From assembly GCA_050692055.1 (NCBI GenBank), contig JBOGTC010000077.1, positions 1 to 16,204 on the forward strand: 16,204 nucleotides of DNA, read 5' to 3'. Source of the stretch: JBOGTC01 sp050692055 (GTDB lineage: Bacteria > Chloroflexota > Limnocylindria > QHBO01). Below the pieces are notes generated by a model. The model worked only from the letters and a program-made list of their open reading frames with translations. It was not told where the DNA came from and ran no database searches. The translations under genes and the position numbers were made by a program. Of this stretch, positions 6,811 to 13,910 are shown in pieces. Every line of letters begins with the position of its first letter. The first letter of the stretch is position 1.

Positions 6811-7332
6811 ATGAACCGCCCCGCGGTCATGCTGGCGCTCCTTTCGGCGCTAGCCGCGTGCGAGGGACCTGCACCAGGAGAGGCAACCGAACCGATGGAG
6901 CTGACGAGCCCGGCATTCGGCGAGGGCGAGACCATCCCGCAGCAGCACACCTGCGACGGCGAGGACGTCTCGCCGCCGCTCGCATGGACCGGCGCGCCGG
7001 AGGGAACGGTGTCATTCGTGCTCATCGTCCACGACCCGGATGCAGGCGGCTTCGTTCACTGGCTCCTGACCGGCATACCCGAGACCGCAAGCGGCCTGGC
7101 GGAGGGCGAGGGCGACACGACCGGCGTCCCGGGACCCAACGCGTTCGGAAGGACCGGCTGGGGCGGGCCGTGTCCGCCGGGCGGGGAGCATCGGTACGTC
7201 TTCACCTTGTATGCACTGTCCGAGCCGTTGCAGCCCGACGAGACGGCCGACGCACGCGCCGTCCTCTCCGCGCTCGAGGGCCGCATGCTGGCCGAGGCGA
7301 CACTCACCGGGGTCTACGCCCGTGGCCGCTAG
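6811..7332 (+). CDS. YbhB/YbcL (Raf kinase inhibitor-like, PEBP family) lipoprotein
   Basis: 173 aa. An N-terminal signal peptide ends in the lipobox LAAC (Cys17), so it is probably membrane-tethered outside the cytoplasm. The PEBP fold is supported by the family signatures HDPDAGG (74-80) with HW at 83-84, SPPLAWTGAPEGT (54-66), GWGGPCPPGGEHRY (116-129) and FTLYAL (131-136). These residues line the anion pocket of YbhB-type proteins. The bacterial role is not settled; small-molecule or phospholipid-headgroup binding is the usual suggestion. No strong Shine-Dalgarno is adjacent: GGAG lies 13 nt upstream, and a TACGAT box ends 6 nt before the ATG. The stop overlaps the MOSC gene by 11 bp, so the two are probably co-translated. 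Confidence 0.93.
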   Translation: MNRPAVMLALLSALAACEGPAPGEATEPMELTSPAFGEGETIPQQHTCDGEDVSPPLAWTGAPEGTVSFVLIVHDPDAGGFVHWLLTGIPETASGLAEGEGDTTGVPGPNAFGRTGWGGPCPPGGEHRYVFTLYALSEPLQPDETADARAVLSALEGRMLAEATLTGVYARGR

Positions 7333-7786
7333 CATCGAGGCGATCCACGTCGCGGACGGCGCCGCCGCGCCGATGCGCTCGCTCGAGCGTGCCGAGCTGC
7401 GAGCCGGCATCGGGATCGTGGGCGATCGGTATGCGGCCGCCGCGGGAGAGTGGTCGGACCATCCCGCCGGCGATCGCGAGCTGACGCTGGTGGAGGCCGA
7501 GGTGGTCGAGTCCGTGGGCCTGCCCCCCGGCAGCACGCGGCGGAACGTGACGACGCGCGGCGTGCGGCTGGATGATCTCATCGGCCGGGAGTTCACGATC
7601 GGTGGCGTCCGATGCCTGGGCAAGCGGCGGTGCGAGCCATGCTCGTACCTGGAGGGCCTGATCGGGCAGCCGGTGCTGCGCCAGCTGGCCGGCCGTGGCG
7701 GGCTGCGCGCCCAGATCCTCGTCGACGGCGAGATCGCGGTCGGAGACGAGATTGCGGTCGGGGACGAGCTGGCCGTCGTCGACTGA
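7322..7786 (+). CDS. MOSC-domain protein
   Basis: 154 aa, cytosolic. MOSC domains bind molybdenum cofactor or carry sulfur, and are found in Moco sulfurases and in mARC/YiiM-type proteins. Visible signatures are GIVGDRY (31-37), ELTLVEAEVVE (53-63), RRNVTTRGV (73-81), the cysteine pair in RCEPCSYLEG (Cys104, Cys107) and GGLRAQIL (126-133). The length fits a stand-alone MOSC protein. The GTG start lies 11 bp inside the end of the YbhB-like gene; the frame is open upstream to 7211, but that part lies wholly inside the preceding gene. The C-terminus repeats a hexapeptide: EIAVGD, EIAVGD, ELAVVD. No Moco biosynthesis genes are nearby, so the substrate is unknown. Confidence 0.9.
   Translation: MAASIEAIHVADGAAAPMRSLERAELRAGIGIVGDRYAAAAGEWSDHPAGDRELTLVEAEVVESVGLPPGSTRRNVTTRGVRLDDLIGREFTIGGVRCLGKRRCEPCSYLEGLIGQPVLRQLAGRGGLRAQILVDGEIAVGDEIAVGDELAVVD
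7730..7783 (+). repeat. Three 18-bp in-frame repeats at the 3' end of the MOSC gene
   Basis: Units at 7730-7747, 7748-7765 and 7766-7783 encode EIAVGD, EIAVGD and ELAVVD. The first two units differ at only two third-codon positions, suggesting a recent in-frame duplication. The third is more diverged. Confidence 0.8.
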
Positions 7787-7824
7787 TTCCGCCGTCTGGC
7801 ATCCGGCTTGCGCATCGGCGCGGC

Positions 7825-8340
7825 ATGGCAACGTATCAGTCACCGTTGACGGTGATCATCAAGGGAGCGATCGCCGGGGCCGCAGGCACGGCGATCATGG
7901 GCGCCGCCATGGAGCGCGCGCCGAAGCTGCTCGAGCAGATGGGCGTGAAGCTGCCGCCGGCCCCACAAGCACCGACCGCGCCGGACTCTCCCACCGAGGC
8001 GACGGCCAAGCGGCTGGCCGAGGGCGTGGCGGAGCAGCCGATCGACGAGGAGACGAAAGCCACCGGCGGCCAGGTCGTGCACTGGGCGTACGGCGCGGGA
8101 TGGGGCGCCTTCTACGGCATCATGCAGTCGTCGCTGAAGCTGCCGCACCTGGTGCACGGGACGCTGTTCGGGGCGCTGGTCGGAGGCGTGGCCACGTTCT
8201 TGGTGCCACGTATCGGCCTGCAGGTGCCGCCGTCCGAGAATCCGCAGCAGCTCAACGTCTTCTACATGGGCTCGCACCTGGTGTACGGCTGGGCCACGGC
8301 CATCGTGTACGCCATCCTGAACCTGGGCCGCCGCGGCTAG
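7825..8340 (+). CDS. Small integral membrane protein, DUF1440/YagU-like
   Basis: 171 aa with four likely membrane segments: about 8-29 (TVIIKGAIAGAAGTAIMGAAM), 86-104 (HWAYGAGWGAFYGIM), 112-136 (HGTLFGALVGGVATFLVPRIG) and 147-168 (FYMGSHLVYGWATAIVYAIL). A hydrophilic Pro/Ala/Thr-rich loop separates the first two. Glycine-rich helices and the G-A-x-x-G-x-x-x-F pattern recall DUF1440 (YagU) proteins, where the E. coli member is linked to acid resistance. That assignment is from memory of the family pattern and is moderate at best. It starts 38 bp after the MOSC stop, on the same strand, and is probably the last gene of that operon. No Shine-Dalgarno is visible. It ends 6 bp from the stop of the convergent gene. 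Confidence 0.85.
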   Translation: MATYQSPLTVIIKGAIAGAAGTAIMGAAMERAPKLLEQMGVKLPPAPQAPTAPDSPTEATAKRLAEGVAEQPIDEETKATGGQVVHWAYGAGWGAFYGIMQSSLKLPHLVHGTLFGALVGGVATFLVPRIGLQVPPSENPQQLNVFYMGSHLVYGWATAIVYAILNLGRRG

Positions 8341-8346
8341 CCGAGC

Positions 8347-9270
8347 TCAGGGCTCCCGGCGGAACTCCTCGCCGCCCAAGCCTACCAGCCGCCAGGCGAC
8401 CGGCTGCTCGAGCTCCTCGGCACCGCAGCTGACGGCGCGGGCCGGCTCCTGGGCCTCCCCGCGCACGACCACGCGATGCTCGGAGCCGTCGAGCAGGAGA
8501 CGCACGACGTGCTCGGCGCCCATCGGCTCCACGTCCACCAGCGCAACCGCGTCCAGCCGATCCTCCCCGGTCGCCTGACGCAGGAAGCCCTCCGCCGCCT
8601 GGACCGATGGTGGGAAGCAGACCCGGCCGCGCAGGTGCTCGAGATCGAGGCGGCCATCGGCGTGCGCGGCGGCGATCCGCGGCGCGGTGTCCGGGGTCAC
8701 GCGCCCGTAGAGCACGCCACCGGGGAGGCAGGCCAGGTTCCCCGCGAAGCGATGCCCGCCCAGGTGCGAGCTCTCCCACACGGCATCGCCGAGGGCCGCG
8801 CTGAGGACGGCGGCGACGGGACGGCCGACATCGGCGCAGCAGGCGTCGCGGCGCCCATTCGTGCAGACCAGGTAGATGGGCGCGGCGTGAAGCACGCCGA
8901 AGCCAGGCGCTCGGCCGGCGGCAAGGCCCTCGAGATCGGCTTCGAGGAGCTGCGCCGGGTCGTCGAGCTCGAGGCGCTCGACGAAGCCGCCGGAGGCATC
9001 GGTCCACGAGAAGAAGACGGTCCGGCGAGCATCGGCCTCCGGGTAGCGCCCATGCCGCCGGATCAGGCCCGCGCGCAACCCCAGCCGCTTCGCCGCGACC
9101 TTCAGCGCGCGCCCGAGGTCCGGATCGAGCCGGCTCTCCAGCAGCGCGTCGCGGCCCCATGGCCCAGGCTGCTCCAGGAGGACCCAGCCGGGCTGGTGGG
9201 CGGCCGTGCCGAGCATCGGCTCATCCAATGCGGCCGATACCGCCCGGCAGCGGGAGGCCGCCAGGGTCAT
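8347..9270 (-). CDS. Sucrase/ferredoxin-like (Apd1-type) thioredoxin-fold protein with probable [2Fe-2S] site
   Basis: 307 aa. The family signature is clear: VCTNGRRDACCADVGRPVA (about 135-153) followed by W-x-x-SHLGGHRFAGNLACLPGG (165-185) and YGRV. In the eukaryotic relatives Apd1 and Aim32 a [2Fe-2S] cluster is held by two Cys nine residues apart and two His four residues apart. Here Cys136/Cys145 and His169/His173 have exactly that spacing. The N-terminal half (MTLAASRC onward) is the family's first thioredoxin-like part. The start is fixed by an ATGA overlap with the MFS gene upstream. An open extension to 9435 lies within the MFS gene and is a shadow. It is the last gene of the methyltransferase-MFS operon. 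The physiological electron partner is unknown. Confidence 0.92.
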   Translation of the reverse strand: MTLAASRCRAVSAALDEPMLGTAAHQPGWVLLEQPGPWGRDALLESRLDPDLGRALKVAAKRLGLRAGLIRRHGRYPEADARRTVFFSWTDASGGFVERLELDDPAQLLEADLEGLAAGRAPGFGVLHAAPIYLVCTNGRRDACCADVGRPVAAVLSAALGDAVWESSHLGGHRFAGNLACLPGGVLYGRVTPDTAPRIAAAHADGRLDLEHLRGRVCFPPSVQAAEGFLRQATGEDRLDAVALVDVEPMGAEHVVRLLLDGSEHRVVVRGEAQEPARAVSCGAEELEQPVAWRLVGLGGEEFRREP

Positions 9271-10568
9271 TCGGTGACCGCCTCGGGCATCTGACGCAGC
9301 CCGCGCACCGGCGAGAAGAGCACCGGCAGGAAGGCGACCAGCACGCCGAGGCCGGCGACAATCAGCGTGGTGCGCAGGCCGATCAGCTCGCCCAGGAAGC
9401 CTCCGGCGAGCGCTCCGATGGGGATCGTGCCCCATACGATGAAGCGCATCGTGGCCGTCATGCGGCCCAGCATGCGGTCCGGCGTGATCGCCTGTCGCAG
9501 GCTGCGCTGGTTGACGTTGTACACGACGGTCGACCAGCCGACCAGGACGCCGCTGGCCACGAGCACCGGGACCGCAAGATCCGGCGGTGCCAGCGGAATC
9601 ATGAGCAGCGCGGGACTGCCGATGGCGACCGAGCCGATGATCGCCGGGCCCACGCCCACCCGCCGCGCGATCCGACCGGTCGAGAGTGCGCCGAGCAGCA
9701 CGCCGACGTTGCCGATACTGAAGATCAGGCCGATGGTCGCCGGTGTGAGGCCGAGCTGTTGGACGATGTAGAGCAGCATCACCGCGCCGCCCATGTTGAA
9801 GAACAGGTTGAACGTGCCGGTGCAGGCTGCGATCGAGCGCAGGTAGCGGTGGCCGAGCACGTAGCGCAGGCCCTCGGCGATGTCGCGCCGCATCTCGGCG
9901 CCCGGCCGCTGGCGTCGCCCGAGGACCGCTGGATCGGCCCGCGGCGTTCGTTCGGGCGCGGGCTCATGCCGCCGAACGAGGAAGACGAACACCGTCGCCG
10001 CGAGGTAGCTGATGGCGTCGAAGAAGATGGCGAAGGGCGCCGTGACCACCGCCACCAGGAACCCGGCGATGCCCGGACCGGCGATGGTCGCCGCCGAGTT
10101 ACTGATCTCGAACTTAGCGTTGCCCTCCGGGAGCTGGTTCCGCTCGACGATCGACGGCAGATACGCGTCGTGCGCGACATCGAAGAAGACCTCGAGGCAG
10201 CCGACCAGGAAGGCGATGACGAAGAGCTGCGTCATCGTCAGCCAGCCCATGATGAAGGCGACCGGGATGGAGACCAGCAGGATGGCACGGCCGATATCGG
10301 CACCGATGAGGATCGGCCGCCGGCGCATGCGGTCGACCCAGACGCCCGCCGGCAGGGTGAGCAGAATGAAGGGCAGGAACTGGAACGTGGCGAGCAGCCC
10401 CATCTCGAGCGGCCCGGCATCGAGCGTGGCGATGGCCACGAACGGCAGGGCAAGCTGGGTGACCTCGTCCCCGAACTGGCTGACCGTCTGCGCGGTCCAC
10501 AGCTTCAGGAAGTCGGGGTGACGCCACAGGCTGGCGGGTGCCGCCCTCGCCGATGCGCCGCTCGTCAC
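9267..10568 (-). CDS. MFS transporter, MFS_3/EntS-like
   Basis: 433 aa, polytopic, about 12 membrane segments. The N-terminus LWRHPDFLKLWTAQTVSQFGDE is typical of the MFS_3 exporter group (enterobactin exporter EntS, macrolide exporter MefA). A motif-A-like loop LPAGVWVDRMRRRPILIG (72-89) follows segment 2, and its second-half counterpart is GALSTGRIARRVGVGP. The central cytoplasmic loop (RRHEPAPERTPRADP) joins the two halves. The GTG start lies 4 bp after the methyltransferase stop, with no separate Shine-Dalgarno, so translation is probably coupled. It overlaps the next gene by ATGA. Export of a small, possibly methylated, compound is inferred from context. The substrate cannot be read from sequence. 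Confidence 0.93.
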   Translation of the reverse strand: MTSGASARAAPASLWRHPDFLKLWTAQTVSQFGDEVTQLALPFVAIATLDAGPLEMGLLATFQFLPFILLTLPAGVWVDRMRRRPILIGADIGRAILLVSIPVAFIMGWLTMTQLFVIAFLVGCLEVFFDVAHDAYLPSIVERNQLPEGNAKFEISNSAATIAGPGIAGFLVAVVTAPFAIFFDAISYLAATVFVFLVRRHEPAPERTPRADPAVLGRRQRPGAEMRRDIAEGLRYVLGHRYLRSIAACTGTFNLFFNMGGAVMLLYIVQQLGLTPATIGLIFSIGNVGVLLGALSTGRIARRVGVGPAIIGSVAIGSPALLMIPLAPPDLAVPVLVASGVLVGWSTVVYNVNQRSLRQAITPDRMLGRMTATMRFIVWGTIPIGALAGGFLGELIGLRTTLIVAGLGVLVAFLPVLFSPVRGLRQMPEAVTE

Positions 10569-10572
10569 AGGG

Positions 10573-11235
10573 TCAGCGCACGCGTGCCAGGGTCAGCCCG
10601 TCGGCGATCGGCAGGATGAGAGCGTCGACCCGATCGTCGGTAGCGATCTTCTCGTTCAGCGCGCGGATTGGGCGCAGGTTCTCGTCGTCGGCCGCCGGAT
10701 CCGCCACGCGCCCGGACCACAGCACGTTGTCGATGGCGATCAGCCCGCCGGCGCGCACCAGCCTCAGGCAGCGCTCGTAGTAGGCGTCGTAGCTCGGCTT
10801 GTCGGCGTCGATGAAGGCGAAGTCGAAGCTCCCGGCCTCGCCCGCCTCCAGCAGCGCGTCGAGGGTGTCGGTCGCGCGGCCGAGGCGCAGCTCGATTCGA
10901 TCGGCGACGCCGGCATCGGTCCAGGCCTGGCGGGCGATATCGGTCCATTCGCGGCTGACGTCGCAGGCGACGAGCCGTCCCTCTGGTGGCAGCGCCAGGG
11001 CGACCGCCGTCGACGAGTAGCCGGTGAAGGTCCCGATCTCCAGGCAGCGTTGGGCCCCGATCAGCCTGACCAGCAGCGCCATGAAGGCGCCCTGGTCGGG
11101 ACCGATCTGCATCCCGTGCTCTGGCAGCTCCGCGGTGCGCTCGCGAAGGCGGCGCAGCACCTCGTGCTCGCGGGCGCCGAGCTGCACGACGTACGCGTAC
11201 AGCTCATCGGTCATGTTCAGCGTGCGGTTCGCCAT
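10573..11235 (-). CDS. Class I SAM-dependent O-methyltransferase, caffeoyl-CoA OMT type
   Basis: 220 aa, the usual length for cation-dependent O-methyltransferases (Methyltransf_3). Motif I is CLEIGTFTGYSSTAVALALP (64-83). The acidic residue for SAM ribose is in ACDVS (Asp92). Metal ligands are expected at Asp143 (FDFAFIDADKPSYDAYY) and at Asp169/Asn170 (GGLIAIDNVLWSGRV). The N-terminal IGPDQGAFMALL segment covers the active site in relatives. These enzymes methylate vicinal dihydroxy-aromatic groups in catechols and related metabolites. First gene of the operon with the MFS exporter and the Apd1-like protein. No Shine-Dalgarno is seen; a TACGAT box ends 9 nt before the ATG, so leaderless translation is possible. 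A second ATG at codon 8 is an alternative start. Confidence 0.95.
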   Translation of the reverse strand: MANRTLNMTDELYAYVVQLGAREHEVLRRLRERTAELPEHGMQIGPDQGAFMALLVRLIGAQRCLEIGTFTGYSSTAVALALPPEGRLVACDVSREWTDIARQAWTDAGVADRIELRLGRATDTLDALLEAGEAGSFDFAFIDADKPSYDAYYERCLRLVRAGGLIAIDNVLWSGRVADPAADDENLRPIRALNEKIATDDRVDALILPIADGLTLARVR

Positions 11236-11318
11236 GTCGTGCGCATCGTAATCGCTTGCCCACGGCGATAAGATGATCGCGCGTCGACCAACCTGGGTTC
11301 CCTCGAAGGGGGAGGTAC

Positions 11319-12092
11319 GTGAACCGTCCGGCGAACCGACTGCTCGCGGCGGGCTTGGCGATGATGCTCGCCGGCTGTGGCGGCGGCGCGCTTCCCGACG
11401 AGGTCGAGGTTGATGTCGAGGACTTCGGCTCGCCAGCCGGGTATTGGGAAGGTCAGGGCCAGGCGTCCGAGACGCCGCTGGACGACGGCGTGCGCACCCT
11501 CAACCGCAGCGTCGACTTCGAGTTCTGGTTCGCGCTCGACGCCAACGGCACCGGCAGCGGCGAGATCACGCTGACCTACGACGCGCTCCTGACCGTGGTT
11601 GGACTGCCCAGTCTCAGCGTCCCGGCCGGTGGCTTCGGCAGCGTGAGCTTCGACCCCGAGGTTGGCGGCAAGCTGACCGATGAAGACCCCACCCGCATCT
11701 TTCCCCTGGTCGGCCTCCGGACCGATGCCGGCCTGGTCCTCGCCATGATTCCCGGCGACGAGCCGGACCCGCTCGAGTTCACGATCCAGGCCGACCCGGG
11801 AGTGAGCGCCGGGCTCTCGCTCGGCGGCGCGGATCTCGGTGTCGACGGCCAGGGCAGCGGCGAGATCGTGCAGATCATCGACATGCGCCCCTTCTCGCCG
11901 TTCGGCGACCAGGACATCGCCGAGGTCGAGAAGCGTCCGGGCGGTCCCTACGCCGCCCACTTCGAGATCGCGGAGGATACCTGGGCCATCGAGTGGAGCG
12001 CCGTGCAGCAGAGCAGCGACGTGCAGAGCGTGGAGATCACCGACGAGATGCGCGATGCGCTCGACGCGCTCGGTTCCGCAGGCGGCGACTGA
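11319..12092 (+). CDS. Secreted lipoprotein of unknown function
   Basis: 257 aa. The GTG start has an almost perfect ribosome site (GGGGGAGG) 3 nt upstream and a TAAGAT -10-like box about 45 nt upstream. The signal peptide ends in the lipobox LAGC (Cys20), followed by a Gly-rich tether and an acidic segment (DEVEVDVEDFG). The mature part is acidic and predicted beta-rich, with alternating short hydrophobic strands (GSGEITLTYDALLTVVG, PLEFTIQADPG). AGYWEGQGQASETPLDDG (40-57) recalls the opening of secreted beta-sandwich domains, but I do not recognise a family. It stands alone between a divergent methyltransferase operon and a convergent PIG-L operon. Confidence 0.88.
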   Translation: MNRPANRLLAAGLAMMLAGCGGGALPDEVEVDVEDFGSPAGYWEGQGQASETPLDDGVRTLNRSVDFEFWFALDANGTGSGEITLTYDALLTVVGLPSLSVPAGGFGSVSFDPEVGGKLTDEDPTRIFPLVGLRTDAGLVLAMIPGDEPDPLEFTIQADPGVSAGLSLGGADLGVDGQGSGEIVQIIDMRPFSPFGDQDIAEVEKRPGGPYAAHFEIAEDTWAIEWSAVQQSSDVQSVEITDEMRDALDALGSAGGD

Positions 12093-12097
12093 GCCCT

Positions 12098-13054
12098 TCA
12101 GCCCTGCTTCCGGCCGACGGCCCTCGCCAGATCACGCTTGGACGCCAGCAGCGACCCCTCGCGGTAGCCGTCCGGGACCGGCGCGGAGCGCCGAGAGGTG
12201 AGAACGAACCACTCCGTCGCGATGGCGCGAGCGGCGAGATCGTCGGGCAGGTCGAGCAGCCAGCCCATGTCCTGGCGCTGGGTGCGATGGCACTCCATGC
12301 TGCGACGCTTGCGATCGGCGAACGCGGCGACGTCGACGCGGGTCGTGACCTGCGCGTCGGGCGTGCCGAACTCTGCCGGCGCCTTCCCCGCCTCCAGCTC
12401 GTCGGACGCCTGCCGCACCGCCTCCACGTTCGTGGGGTTGAGGTCCTCCGCCTCACGGCCCTCGAGCTCGGCGTCGAGGTCCCAGGGCAGCTTGATGCCG
12501 CGCTCCTTCATCTCGGTCATCAGGCCGAACCAAGCCTCGCGGTTGAAGGCGATCTCGTAGAACCGATCGACCGCGTTGACGCCGTCGAACGCCGCCCGCG
12601 CAATGCGATGCGCGTTGATGTGATCGGGATGCCCGTAGTTGCCGTTGCTGTCGTAGCTGACGATGACGACGGGCCGCGCGCCGCGCACGATCTCGACCAG
12701 GCGCCCGGTGGCCTCGTCGAGGTCGGCCTGCCAGAAGGCGTGGGGGTGGGCGTTCGCATCGGTCCCGACCATGCCGCTGTCGCGGTAGCCGAGCACGTGA
12801 TGGCGGATCGCCCCGTCGCCCAGCGCGGCGACGGAGCAGGCGAGCTCCTCGCGGCGAATGGCGGCCAGGCGGGGGCGCGCCTCGTCGGCATCGAGATCGG
12901 GGTCGTGGACCTCGCCCTCGGCGCCATCGGTACAGGTCACGAGGTCGACGCGCACGCCCTCATCCACCAACCGGGCGATGGTGCCGCCGGTCGCGACCGA
13001 CTCGTCGTCGGGGTGGGCATGGACGAACAGCACACCGCCGGACTCAGGCGGCAT
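12098..13054 (-). CDS. PIG-L family Zn-dependent deacetylase, MshB/Mca-like
   Basis: 318 aa, cytosolic. The AHPDDE motif (13-18) and NYGHPDH (139-145) supply the expected zinc ligands His14, Asp17 and His145, with Asp16 as general base and His142 opposite. Tyr140, two residues before His142, matches the mobile tyrosine of MshB. GYRDSGM (89-95) and the C-terminal HRTQRQDMGWLLDLP are also typical of the mycothiol branch, MshB (GlcNAc-Ins deacetylase) and Mca (mycothiol conjugate amidase). Length fits both. BshB-type (bacillithiol) and plain GlcNAc deacetylases are usually shorter. Which reaction it performs cannot be settled here, since no other thiol biosynthesis gene is in the window. It overlaps the patatin gene by 11 bp at its start and is the last gene of the operon. 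Confidence 0.93.
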   Translation of the reverse strand: MPPESGGVLFVHAHPDDESVATGGTIARLVDEGVRVDLVTCTDGAEGEVHDPDLDADEARPRLAAIRREELACSVAALGDGAIRHHVLGYRDSGMVGTDANAHPHAFWQADLDEATGRLVEIVRGARPVVIVSYDSNGNYGHPDHINAHRIARAAFDGVNAVDRFYEIAFNREAWFGLMTEMKERGIKLPWDLDAELEGREAEDLNPTNVEAVRQASDELEAGKAPAEFGTPDAQVTTRVDVAAFADRKRRSMECHRTQRQDMGWLLDLPDDLAARAIATEWFVLTSRRSAPVPDGYREGSLLASKRDLARAVGRKQG

Positions 13055-13910
13055 AAACCGATGCCTTCCCGCGCCTGGGCTTGACCGCGGCGTCGCTCAG
13101 CGCGATCGCGCCATCTCGCTCGCCGCGCCCGACCATCTGCGCCACGCGTCCCAACTGAATGGCGTTCGTCAGTCCCAGGCGTGGCGCGATGAGCAGGTCC
13201 GGCGGCTCGTGGTGGACGGGATCCGCCCAGCGCGAGGCGAGGAGCGCGAGGTAGCGTCGCGCGGTGAGCGGATCGCCGTTCACGCCCACGCCGAGGCGCG
13301 CCGCGGCACGGCGCAGGAACGCCGCCCCGTAACGGCTGGCCAGCAGCCCTGGCTTGGGCGAGTCCACGAAGACGCCGACCACTGGATCGTCGGGAGCCCA
13401 CGCCCGCGCCAGGCTGACCGGGACGCCCTCCCAGGGCCCGGCGTCGCACCACACGCCCTGCGCGTCGCGGCACGGCGGGAAGAGGAGCGGCACGGCGATG
13501 CTGCGCTCGAGCGCATCCGTCAGCCTGCCGCGGGTGATGAGGGTCGGCCGGCCGGCCACGAGATCGAAGGCGGTGACGCCCAACGGCGTCGGCAGATCCT
13601 CGATCTGCGGGTCGCCCATGTCGAGCGCAAGCCGCTCGAGCAGCGGGCGCGGGTCGAAGAGGGCGAAACGGCCGCGCTTGCGGACGAGCCGGTACACGCG
13701 CAGGCGACCCGCGGCCTGGACGATCTCCTCCGGCGTGCGTCCGGCCGCCAAACCCGCACCCACCAACGCACCCATGCTGGTGCCGACGATCCGCGCCGGA
13801 CCCAGTCCGCGGTCGCGCAGCGCGCGGGCGACACCCACGTGCGCCCAGCCCCGCGCCCCGCCGCCGCCCAGTGCCAGGGTGAAGCCGCGGTCGGCCAGCG
13901 CGACGCTCAT
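13044..13910 (-). CDS. Patatin-like phospholipase (RssA/YchK-like)
   Basis: 288 aa serine lipase/esterase with a Ser-Asp dyad. The oxyanion loop GGGGARG (15-21) is followed by the nucleophile motif GTSMG (Ser45, 43-47). The catalytic Asp is in WCDAGPWEGVP (Asp156), so the common DG[GA] reads DAG here. The C-terminal IAPRLGLTNAIQLGRVAQMVGRG matches the end of bacterial patatins of the RssA/YchK/NTE type. The ATG overlaps the DUF971 stop by ATGA and has the GGACCGATG context. The frame is open to 14156, but that part is antiphase to the DUF971 gene. It has no signal peptide, so it should act in the cytosol or at the inner leaflet on lysophospholipids or related esters. Operon position suggests co-expression with the propeller membrane protein and the deacetylase. 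Confidence 0.94.
   Translation of the reverse strand: MSVALADRGFTLALGGGGARGWAHVGVARALRDRGLGPARIVGTSMGALVGAGLAAGRTPEEIVQAAGRLRVYRLVRKRGRFALFDPRPLLERLALDMGDPQIEDLPTPLGVTAFDLVAGRPTLITRGRLTDALERSIAVPLLFPPCRDAQGVWCDAGPWEGVPVSLARAWAPDDPVVGVFVDSPKPGLLASRYGAAFLRRAAARLGVGVNGDPLTARRYLALLASRWADPVHHEPPDLLIAPRLGLTNAIQLGRVAQMVGRGERDGAIALSDAAVKPRRGKASVYAA

Noticed and set aside
6729..7025. N-terminal extension of the FN3 lipoprotein
   Set aside because: It runs antisense through the YbhB-like gene, and the lipobox signal peptide starts at 6728.
9271..9435. N-terminal extension of the Apd1-like protein
   Set aside because: It lies inside the MFS gene in another frame; the ATGA overlap at 9267-9270 gives a better start.
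9159..10619. 486-codon plus-strand open frame
   Set aside because: Antisense to the MFS transporter gene; the translation is Asp/Arg/Gln-rich with no motif.
11236..11318. Riboswitch or attenuator in the divergent gap
   Set aside because: The gap is only 83 bp, and I see no stable stem-loop or known aptamer core, only a TAAGAT box and a strong ribosome site.
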